Below the pieces are notes generated by a model that ran no database searches, was not told the DNA's origin, and saw nothing but the letters and a program-made list of their open reading frames with translations. Source: Cadophora sp. MPI-SDFR-AT-0126 (taxonomy: Eukaryota > Ascomycota > Leotiomycetes > Helotiales > Ploettnerulaceae). From it: 64,000 nucleotides of DNA. The stretch spans positions 3,162,001 through 3,226,000 of the forward strand of contig JAGMVK010000002.1 in NCBI GenBank assembly GCA_020747065.1, in the 5' to 3' direction. This document shows, piece by piece, positions 46,191 through 55,446 of the stretch. Position numbers and translations under genes: made by a program. Each line of letters starts with the position of its first letter. The first letter of the stretch is position 1.

Positions 46191-46625
46191 TACGCCAGAC
46201 GCCCACTTGTGTAGTCACTGGACTGAAAGCAACGGAGAGCTGTTGCCTGATTAAATTATGGCCTAAGACTCGAGGCCAGAGGCTCGAACTCAAAAGTTTG
46301 GAAGGTAAATGCACGATCCTAGGTTTCTGTTTCTATAATCCACTCTCCAAATACTTCAGCTTCCTTTCAACGACAAGATCAAACCAATCGAAAGCGGTTT
46401 CGATTTTCCTATCCCTATGGCTGTCAGAATTCGAAGTTGCGCGACTGGCCGGTGTTGCGCGCTTCCAGTGATGTACGACGATGGCATTGCCGCGAGGCTG
46501 CCCCTCAGCTGAGTCCGCCAGCCTCAACACGACATTTTCTCCAACTTCACTCCACATCTATATTGTTCGTCGGCTTAACAGCTGGCCAGACCCTACCCCA
46601 CTGCGACCCTTGAACTTTTCAAATA

Positions 46626-49600
46626 ATGCGTCTGCTACAGTCTGACGACGATGGCAACTTCAGCCTGACCGAGTTCTTTGAAAGCGCCATACCCGACTAT
46701 GCTATACTTTCACACAGGTGGGGAACGGACGAGGTTACCTTCAAGGACCTGATAGACGGTACGAGCAAGGGTAAAGCTGGCGGCTATGGCAAGATACAGT
46801 TCTGCGGAGAACAGGCTAGGCGTGATGGCTTGAAATACTTTTGGGTCGATACATGCTGCATCGACAAATCAAGCAGCGCGGAGCTCTCTGAAGCTATCAA
46901 CTCGATGTTTCGCTGGTATCAGAAAGCGACCAGATGCTACGTCTATCTATCCGATGTTTCGATACGGAAGCGGAAAGCAAGCGACGGATCTGCCGAGTCT
47001 ACTTGGGAATCTGCTTTTCGAGCAAGCAAATGGTTTACACGAGGCTGGACCTTACAAGAACTGCTTGCTCCAAGATCAGTCGAATTCTATTCTCGGGAAG
47101 GCAAGAGTCTAGGTAATAAGAGAACTCTAGAGCAACAAATCCACGAGATTACGGGAGTCCCTGCCACGGCGCTTCGAGAAAACTCCCTCTCCCAGTTCGC
47201 CGTCGATGAACGATTCTCGTGGGCCAAAAGTCGACAAACTACACGTGGAGAAGACAAGGCATATTCGCTCTTTGGGATTTTCGATGTCCAGATGCCACTT
47301 CTTTATGGCGAAGGAGAAGTCAAGGCGTTTCAGCGGCTCCGGGAGGCAATCCACAAACCATTGACGGGTAAGTCCTGTCACTACGATTGATGCCTCATCT
47401 GATAAGACTAGTGCTAACTAGCAGTTCAGGCTCTGAGAAAGACCTACTTCGTCACCTACCGTATGCTGTTGAGGCGCCCTTCAACTCTTACAACCGCCAA
47501 CACGAATCCAACTGCCTCCCTGAGACACGCGTCGACCTTCTACGAGAGATATATGACTGGACTGATGGAAAGGAGGGACAAGATGAGCGATGTATCTTCT
47601 GGCTGAGCGGCCTAGCTGGGACAGGAAAGTCAACAATCTCCCGCACCGTCGCCCGCAGATGCAGTGAGCAGAAGCGTCTTGGGGCCAGCTTCTTCTTCTC
47701 AAGGGGCGGCGGAGACGTGAGCCATGCCGGCAAGTTCTTCACGAGTCTTGCCGTACAGCTCGCGGATGCTGTGCCATCTCTCCAAAGACATATCTGTGAT
47801 GCTGTGAGGGAGCGGAGCGATATTGCGAATCTGTCGCTCTTAGACCAGTGGCGCGAGCTTGTCATCCGTCCGTTAAAGCTGATAAAGTCAGACAAGCCAT
47901 CATCTCCATCTTCCTATTTGCTTATCATCGATGCCCTTGATGAGTGCGACAACGAAGGCCACATTCGCACAATTCTGCAGCTTCTAGCTGAAGCTCGATC
48001 GTTAACGACGGTGAGACTTCGAGTTTTTTTGACAAGCAGACCTGAAGTTCCAATTCGACACGGCATACGTGCTATCCCACAAGCCGAACACCAGGACTTC
48101 GTGCTCCACAACATCCAGCCATCGATTGTCGATCATGATATCTTTCTATTCCTGGAATACAATCTGGGGAGAATTAGGCAGGAATGGACTCTTGGACCTG
48201 ACTGGCCCGGCGAAGAAGTTCTAAGACAGCTGGTTCTATATGCTAATGGCCTGTTTATCTGGGCGTCAACGACGTGTCGATTCGTCTGTGAAGGGCGGCG
48301 ATTTGCACGCAAGAGGCTGGACACAATTCTCAAGGGTAGTAGCAGCGCTGTTACTGCACCAGAAAAGCACCTCAATGAAATCTACCTTGCTGTTCTCAAG
48401 CACTCGATCTCCTCGGACTATTCGGACGAAGAGAGAGAAGAGGCATGCGATATGCTAAAGCACAAACTTGGAATTATGGTAGTGTTGCAGTCACCTCTTT
48501 CTGCCTCTGCATTAAGCAGGCTATTACAGGTGTCCAGGGAAGAAGTCAAATCGACATTTAACGACCTCCATGCAATTCTTGATGTTCCAAATGACCCGAC
48601 TCGCGCGCTCCGCCTCCATCACCCGTCATTTTGCGACTTCCTCCTCGATAAAGATCGATCTGGGGATTTTTGGGTGGATCAGAATGAGATACATCAGGTA
48701 CTAGCTAGTAGCTGTATGAAGTTGATGTCCCAGGCTCTGAAGAAGGACATTTGTGAAGCGCAATCCCCTGGAAGTCAAGCTAGTCAAGTTGAGAGCAGTC
48801 AAATCCAGAAATGCCTTCCGCCTGAAGTTCAATACGCATGCCTCTACTGGGTTCAGCATCTACAGAGGAGTGGCTCTCAGATTAATGACAACGAGGAAAC
48901 TCACCGATTTCTACAGGCTCATCTACTGCACTGGCTTGAAGCGCTAGGGTGGATGGGCAAGATATTAGAAGGGATCGAAGCAATATTGTTCTTAGATGCC
49001 TATATTAAAGTAAGCTATCTGGTTGTCATTTAGAAAGTTCTGACATGTCATTAGGCTACTAAAAGCCCCAACTTGCATGCACTTATCTACGATACTAAGC
49101 GATTTGTGTTGTGTAATCGATCGGCCATTGAACAAGCACCCTTGCAACTGTATTGCTCTGCTCTCGTTTTTGCACCACAAAATAGTATTGTTAGAAGCCA
49201 CTTTGAGGCATGTATCCCACATTGGATTCAACTGAAACCAAAAGTTCAAGCACACTGGACTGCGACGCTACAGACTCTCGAGGGTCATATGAGCTGGGTC
49301 AGCTCCGTGGCCTTCTCGCCCGACGGCAGGCAGGTCGTATCCGGCTCTGGTGATCGAACAGTGCGGCTCTGGGACGCGATCACGGGAGCAGTACTACAGA
49401 CGCTCGAAGGCCACACTAACTGGGTCAACTCAGTGGCCTTCTCGCCTAACAGTAAGCAGGTCATATCCGGCTCTAGCGATCGAACGGTCTGGCTTTGGGA
49501 CGCGGCTATGGGGGTAGTAATCCAAAAGCTCGAGGGCCATACCGACTCAGTTAACTCAGTGGCGTTCTCGCCTAACGGCAGGCAGGTCGTGTCCGGCTCT

Positions 49601-50647
49601 GGTGATCGAACAGTACGGCTCTGGGACGCGATCACGGGAGCAGTACTACAGACGCTCGAGGGCCACACTAACTGGGTCAACTCAGTGGCCTTCTCGCCTA
49701 ACAGTAAGCAGGTCATATCCGGCTCTAGCGATCGAACGGTCTGGCTTTGGGACGCGGCTATGGGGGTAGTAATCCAAAAGCTCGAGGGCCATACCGACTC
49801 AGTTAACTCAGTGGCCTTCTCACCTGACGGCAGAAAAGTCGTGTCTGGCTCTGGAGATCGGACAGTATGGCTTTGGGACGCATTTACAGGAGCAGTAATA
49901 CAAACGCTCAAGGGTCATACAAGCTGGGTTAGTTCAGTGGCTTTTTCGCCTGACGGCAGGCAGGTTGTATCTGGTTCTAGTAATCAGATAATACGGCTTT
50001 GGGACGTAGCCACAGGGGCAGCGCTGCATACACTCGAAGGCCACACTGACTCGGTTAGGTCAGTAACGTTCTCGCCTGATAATAGGCAGGTTATATCTGG
50101 CTCTAGCGATCGGATAATACGGCTTTGGGATGCAAATACAAGAATAGTACAGCAGACATTTGAGGGCCATACTGATTCAATTAGGTCAATAGCCTTCTCA
50201 CCTGACGGCAGGCAAGTTGTATCTTGCGCTGACGATCAGACAGTACGGCTCTGGGACGCGGCTACAGGAATTGCATCACAAACGCTTGAAGGCTATATGA
50301 ACCGGATTAGTTCAGTAGCCTTCTCGCCTGACGGCAGGCAGGTCGTATCTGGCTCGAGCGATCGGATAGTGCGGCTGTGGGACGCGGCCACAGGAGCAGT
50401 ACTACAGACGCTCGAGGGCCGTGTTGACTCGGTTTGCCAAGTGACCTTCTCACCCGATGGCAAGCTATTGCCAATCTTACAGGTAGCTGATCACTGGGTA
50501 TTAGAAGGCGATACGAATATTCTTTGGCTGCCTCCTGATTATCGCGAAACTATTTCAGCTACTTGGAATGGAAGTCTTATTTTAGGTCATTTATCTGGGA
50601 AAATGTCATTCTTTTCCTTTGAAAAAGGAGTAAAGCTTGTCATATAG
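46626..50647 (+). CDS. NLR 2: HET-NACHT-WD40 STAND protein
   Basis: A cytoplasmic STAND receptor with the same architecture as NLR 1. Three exons keep frame (46626-47367, 47430-49009, 49055-50647; 1305 codons). HET shows YAILSHRWG, YFWVDTCCIDKS, WTLQELLAPRSVEF. NACHT has Walker A GLAGTGKST and Walker B YLLIIDALDECDN, a clearly different subtype from the GDPGKGKT core of NLR 1. The linker (PEVQYACLYWVQHLQ, LLHWLEALGWMG) matches the NLR fragment at 12029-12795. Ten WD40 repeats follow ([19 protein letters not shown] type), more diverged toward the C-terminus. The tail (TNILWLPPDYR, LGHLSGKMSFF) matches NLR 1. The leader before the ATG is also homologous to NLR 1 for about 200 bp. It is complete, without stops. 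Its role in self/non-self recognition or heterokaryon incompatibility is inferred from the family. Confidence 0.92.
49403..49906 (+). repeat. 252-bp tandem duplication in the NLR 2 WD40 array
   Basis: Segments 49403-49654 and 49655-49906 each encode two WD40 repeats (TNW then TDS type) and are nearly identical through most of their length, including silent sites. This indicates a recent in-frame doubling that added two propeller blades. Confidence 0.85.
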
Positions 50648-51094
50648 TATCAAGAACATAGCTTTATTTCTTAGAAGGTCCTAGGGAACCTCAAGCGCGC
50701 CGCTGGCCGGCATTGCTGCTGTCATCTGCGACTGCCCGTTTCCCTTCGAACCTAAAGATAACGTTGCAGAAGAATCCTCCGTATACGACCCCCAAGGCGA
50801 GGGGAAGATGGCTTGTGCTGAGGGAGGCTAGACTGAAGAATGTGCTTGACGGGACACGAATCAGATATTGCGTGAAGTACTTCGTTGGATGAATTCATCG
50901 ATGTCGGATATATACTGGATAGTCGATATTAACGTGTAGCGCGTTGGTTTGTTGGGATTTCCTAGCTGCCCAAAAGTGACGATGAAGGAGGTGGATACCT
51001 TGCTGAAAACCAAATATCATCAATCAACAGCTTTCTGTTGCTTTCTGTCCTGTAATTACTCTTGAGAGCTTACAGCACACATACTGTGGCACGT
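50648..51094. other. 3' flank of NLR 2
   Basis: No gene is seen between the stop codon and the right inverted repeat. Confidence 0.5.
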
Positions 51095-51533
51095 GCAGGG
51101 CTGTTCCCCACCAAAGATCGTTACTCGCTTCGGTCCGGGGTACCGATCCGCATGACGATTTTGCATGAATCTGCACGCCACAGCCGCCATAAGGCTGTTG
51201 ACGATCTCCCGCATAGTGGGAAGGCCAAAGAACTCGAATAAGACCCTTCAATGAGTTTTGGAGATAGTGCAAGCTTAGTAATATAGCTGTGGTAGACGAA
51301 GTCTGTTACGATACAAAAAGAGATCTTTTGCAAATGAAACCGAAGGCGACGACGGGAACGTATTTTTTCTTAGTTCAAGGCGTTTAGGATATTCGGGAGT
51401 GGCCACAGAATATAACCTATAAAAAATAATAAGATGTATTGTATTGTGTATAGATTTAGTAATACTTAAAGTCAATGTACCGGTTAAATTTTCCGGTACA
51501 TAGGGTTTTCCGCTACGCAGGGATGGACGTTTA
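51095..51533 (-). repeat. right inverted repeat of NLR unit 2
   Basis: Its reverse complement aligns over the whole length with the solo copy at 58105-58546 (GTCGTCGCCTTCGGTTT, AAAACTCATTGAAGGGTCT, GGGAGATCGTCAACAGCCTT). These two are more alike than either is to the unit 1 repeats. Confidence 0.78.
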
Positions 51534-51803
51534 TCCATCTCCCGAAAGCCTTACAAGTGTGATCGTGGCTGCGACACGCCAGCGTTCAAATGGCCCAAAG
51601 ACCTTCGTCGCCATATCAAGGATATTCACGAGACTAGGGCACGATACCGATGTCCAGTAGCAGGCTGTAAACACGGTAACAATACAGCCTGTCATTCCAT
51701 TAAGCGCAAAGACAATTTTCGTCGCCACCTCCAGAATAAACACAACTTTCAGAGTATTGATCTCTTGGAAGTTGACTTGGACCGGTTCTTAGTCATGGTC
51801 TGA
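51534..51803 (+). pseudogene. C2H2 zinc-finger protein, 3' fragment cut by NLR unit 2
   Basis: Immediately after the repeat edge an open frame reads RKPYKCDRGCDTPAFKWPKD with LRRHIKDIHE, then YRCPVAGCKHGNNTACHS and NFRRHLQNKH. These are two C2H2-type fingers, followed by a short acidic tail and a TGA at 51801. No start is present. The 5' part of the gene is not found on the other side of the unit, where the PAQR gene lies. It was probably a DNA-binding protein before truncation. Confidence 0.65.
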
Positions 51804-52043
51804 AGGTTGCCGAAAGAGGATGGAAAAGAGAGCGGGGAGAGGCTAAGCTAGTAACAAAATTGCAGACTGAAAGTTGTGAATTTTTCATGGTGCTGAGTGT
51901 ACGAGGGGACTAATCTAATGCACAGTAATTACTCGTGAGGCCTGTCCCAGAAATCTCAAGACATCTATTCGAACTAAACAAGAGAGCAATGACATTCTTT
52001 TTCCTCCCGGAACAATTTGATTCTCCACAGCTTGCACATGAGA

Positions 52044-53969
52044 TCAGATCATCCGTGCCATCGGTGCCCTGTATGGTTTTGGAGCTTCGATCACCTGCGC
52101 CACTTCTGGCTCTGGCTCTGGTTCTGCTTCAGTGTCGTCGGCCATCTGTACAATGATCTTACGCTTCCGGCCGCGTTTCATGTTACCCACCAACTCCTTC
52201 ACAGCATGTGCCGTTTCTGGCTCCGCCTCCACGTCTGGCTCGGTCGGCTCCAACGCAGTCAACTTACGCTTCCGACCTCTTTTCCCCTTCCCCTTCCTAG
52301 CATCTTTCGCAGTACGCTTGGCTCGTGCCTCCTCAATGTCTTCATAGCTCATCACCTTTCCTTGCCCTTTTGCTAGTATTTCAGATTTGGTTGATCGGCG
52401 AACTTTGGCTTCGTTATTTATACTTTTCAAGAACGTATTTTGTTCATCCAGGAGGGCACAGTACGCAATGGATGTTTGGCCAGCATTGGCAAGCTTCTGC
52501 ACATGCCTCTGTAGCCGTGGTATACTTGTCTCGGTAAGTGTACTAGTATCCTGTTTGATCAGGTTATGTAGCGACAAGAGAGCATCTGCTGTTACTGGCG
52601 TCACAGGTGATTGTGGTACTTCGTCTGGCTGACACAATGTTTTCTCCCTTACATTGACCATCTGAGCAGTTGAATGAGACGAGGGGGGCTTCGGAGTATT
52701 CCTTAGTACTCTCTCCGTGTTCAGAGGGAACAGTCCACAGGCCGCAAATGCGGACGTGATGTTTCTCTTCGTGAACGCCTTCTCCCTAGCTGAGTGGTAC
52801 ACAGAAGTGAAGTGTTCCTTGCCAATTGTGTTCACACCTCCCTGATACAGTCGCTCAACCTCTTCTCGATAAGCATCCTTCAGAGGTGCAAAGACTCCGA
52901 CATCACAGGGCTGAAGCTTGTGGGTGGTATGGGAAGGGAGGCGGCAGAGGGTGATATTATTCTCAAAACAAAACTCTAAGACTTCGAGGGTCTCGTGCGT
53001 CCCAAACCTGTTGGATCCATGATCACGTGTGGCTGCCTAGACTAGGCAGCTACAGTCTCTTGTCTATATAAGAACACCTAGACAGCCAGCTTCTACAATT
53101 AAGCATGCTACTATCACTTCTTCTTCCAATCTCCAACTAAACCCATCAGAAATTAATACTCGTGGCTTCTGGTCAGCCTGCCTCTTGGTTTGGGGATCGA
53201 ACACACGCTTGAGCCACTCAAGGCTGATCTTAGAATCGGTATATCCAGATTCGGAGCACGCATAGTGCCATCCAGGAGTGGGGAATGTAGTCCAGTTACT
53301 TCTATGGGTAGTGGCTGGCCAAATAATCATTGGTAACAAAGACCTACCGTCTCCACTGATACATTCTATGGCAGTCACAGTCTTTCGCCAGACACCTGCT
53401 CCTCGGTAGTGTCGTCGATCGTCTTTACTTACGAGGACCTTGACAGAATTGAGCATACACAGCATAACTCCTGTCTCGTCCACGTTATAAACATTCTTTG
53501 GCAGAATCTCTGGATCGTTCAGCACCTTCCCGATTACCTCAAACCAGTGAATTATCTTGTCATATATGTTATTTTCATGGCGTTTCCAGTCCATCGCCTT
53601 CACTCGGCGCGATTTGAGAGCTGGATGACGCTTCTGGAAGGCTTGAGCCCAGTTCTTATTCGGAGGCTTGATCGCTTTCTCCGTGGTGGAACGGCGCCGG
53701 GCGATACTGAAGGCGAGGGACAGCAGATACTTGATTCGCACAGGATTCCCAAGGTCAGCCATCTGTATTAAATACGTTTCGAGGGCTTTCTCCTCTGATG
53801 GAGTGAGATATTGTTGACCCTCGGCCTTTGCTTCTCTCGAGGGCCGCCCATGATCGCGATAATAAAGGGTAGTCAAAGGAACTCCACTGCGTTTTGATCT
53901 AGCATCGTATGTTTGAGGCTCTCCTGGCAAAGGGTCCTCTGCAAGGGCTCTACTTGCGCGATCGCTCAT
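52044..53969 (-). mobile_element. Fot1/pogo-type DDE transposase, interrupted by a solo LTR
   Basis: Translation from the ATG at 53969 gives an HTH-psq/CENP-B-like N-terminus (RSKRSGVPLTTLYYRDHGRP), a Tc5-type DNA-binding region (NWAQAFQKRHPALKSRR) and the DDE_1 core. The catalytic acidic residues lie in VYNVDETGVM, LISDGF and LQPCDVGVFAPLK. The frame breaks right after the second aspartate because 130 bp of foreign sequence (53009-53138) is inserted there. The remaining frame resumes as GTHETLEVLEF and runs to 52044 with a lysine/glutamate-rich tail (GKRGRKRKL, PEPEPEVAQ). Apart from the insertion no damage is seen. It shares its tail with the relic at 21030-22251. Terminal inverted repeats were not located. 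Confidence 0.82.
53009..53138. mobile_element. 130-bp solo LTR of a small LTR retrotransposon (TRIM/SMART-like)
   Basis: The insert begins TGTTGGATCC and ends TCTCCAACT. It is flanked on both sides by AAACC, a 5-bp target duplication. It has a TATA-like TCTATATAAG and a CCTAGACTAGG palindrome. Removing it with one AAACC copy brings the transposase frame back into register. TGTTGG...CCAAC(A/T) ends are typical of copia-type LTRs. The final base is T rather than the usual A. Confidence 0.72.
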
Positions 53970-54377
53970 GAGTCTTTGGCGGCGGTGATGGAGATGCTGG
54001 GGGAGAGTGAAATGCGCACGGCGATCGACACCAGCCACGAAATTGCTGTCAGAAACGTCCAGGGAGCAACGATCCACGTGACCTATGTCCCGAAAAGCTA
54101 AAAATAACCAAGGTTTGAGTATCGTGACCGCAGAAGGCTTACTGCAACCTGGGATATCAACTTGGGTATTTCATGGGGAGATGCTGTGAATTTGCAAGAT
54201 TGGACTCTGTTCCAGGGAGTAGTTGTTGTGTGCATATCATCTTCCATGGCGGAAGAACAACTTGCACGTAACACGCCAATACCGCATCCTGAGAACCTTT
54301 GACCTTGCTGAAGCTCAAGCGACGTTGCGTTTTAGATTAAGAACAAACAAATTTGACTTTATCATATCATTGTATGC
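53970..54377. other. transposon flank, no gene
   Basis: Contains the upstream side of the transposase gene and the 3' flank of the HeLo-like gene. A terminal inverted repeat could lie here, but I could not define one. Confidence 0.4.
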
Positions 54378-55261
54378 TTAATTTCCTCCAAATTTCATGT
54401 TACTAACTCCGCCATTGATATTCCCTGCTTGGAAGCCCTTGTTATTAGCACCGAAGCTCGCAGTGATTGAGCCGGTCTGGATCTTCGCTGCTTTCGCAAT
54501 TGCTTCTTCCTGTGACTTGGATAGCAGCTCATTTAACAGCTTCTGCGACGCTTTCGCCCCTCTAAGTTCCTCCTCAAGTTGTCGCAACACCTCGTCTTTT
54601 GCTTGACTGGATCCAGTCGCGTTGTCCTCGTCGCTGCTGAGGTTCAGCTCTTCCAGCTTCGTCTCCACCACCACCAGCTGTCGATTTGCCGTGATGATAG
54701 CACCGTTGACCTCATCCTGCCTTGTAGATATTGTCTTCTTTATCTCGTCCGTGACATGACTATTGCGGACAGAACTATACCTGTAGGAAGGTTAGCTCTA
54801 GAACAGAAAGGTAGAACCAGAACTACGTACAAGGTTGCAATACCAACGTTGAGATTGATAGCAAGCTTGCAGCTTTGAAGCTGCTCCGACATAGCCTTAA
54901 CTTGATCTTTCTTGAAGAATCCCACATTTGCTCGGTCCAGCCATGTCAGCTTCCCATCTTCTGAGTGTCTCGTCCACTTTTGTAGATCGGCTCTGAAAAG
55001 GTTGCAAGCTTGCGTACAGCTGACGATCGTCGCCTTTGACTGCTCCGCTACGATTGGGCCAAGTGACTTCCAATCTCCTTCCTCTACTCCTTCGAGCATT
55101 TCGAGTGTCGTATGAACCGACTGCACGTCATCAGTCAGACGCTTGACGGTTTTAGGTGCATCGTTGAGCTGCTGCAGGTCTCCTAGTAATAGTCGTGTGC
55201 CATGCAAGGCAGGTACGATAATACCGGCGATACTCGCGGTAATGCTGAGAGGATCCGCCAT
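54378..55261 (-). CDS. HeLo-like (Helo_like_N) protein with C-terminal sigma-type amyloid motif
   Basis: Two exons (55261-54831, 54780-54378; 278 codons) joined by a 50-bp intron with a CTAAC branch point. The N-terminus (MADPLSITASIAGIIVPALH, LLLGDLQQLNDAPKTVKRLT) is the alpha-helical domain called fungal N-terminal domain of STAND proteins / Helo_like_N, related to membrane-acting cell-death domains. Next comes a coiled coil (about 180-250; LRQLEEELRGAKASQKLL). The last 30 residues, SFGANNKGFQAGNINGG plus VSNMKF, fit the sigma prion-forming motif of the form G-x-N-N-x-G-x-Q-x-G-x-x-x-G, and match the N-terminus of the divergent NLR at 55447. The expected role is a death effector converted to its active form by amyloid templating from the NLR. 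It has no enzymatic domain. Function is inferred from known sigma and HET-s systems. Confidence 0.78.
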
Positions 55262-55446
55262 TTTTGTTTGTTGATAGCAAGAGTAATTTAGGCGTCAACG
55301 AAGCTCCTACCATGAACTGAGGCTGAGGGGTTGGAAGCGCCGATTGATCTGGTTGGGGGGTAGTCGCCGTCGTTACGGCTGAAAGATGCCAACGACATCA
55401 AGACAAGCAGCTGCTACCAACAACTCGTCGCAAGTCCTATGCTGTC
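55262..55446. promoter_or_regulatory. shared divergent promoter, HeLo-like effector / NLR 3
   Basis: Only 185 bp separate the two start codons, so the receptor and effector almost certainly share regulatory DNA. No specific binding site was identified. Confidence 0.6.

Larger units (their letters stand above)
45745..51533. mobile_element. NLR unit 2 bounded by inverted TAACGTCC repeats
   Basis: The left end starts TAACGTCCATCCCTGCGTAG at 45745. The right end is the inverted form, finishing GGATGGACGTTTA at 51533, with one extra A relative to the left. Homology between ends reaches inward about 440 bp, including CCGTGGCCACT / CTGTGGCCACT, CGTCGTCGCC and CGGTACC(T/C)CGGA. The 5.79-kb unit holds one HET-NACHT-WD40 gene in the same orientation as in unit 1. 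The right border touches C2H2 finger coding sequence and the left border the PAQR start. No transposase is encoded inside. Confidence 0.58.

Noticed and set aside
49285..49911. 208-codon minus frame over the NLR 2 WD40 array
   Set aside because: Shadow of the WD40 repeats. No independent domain.
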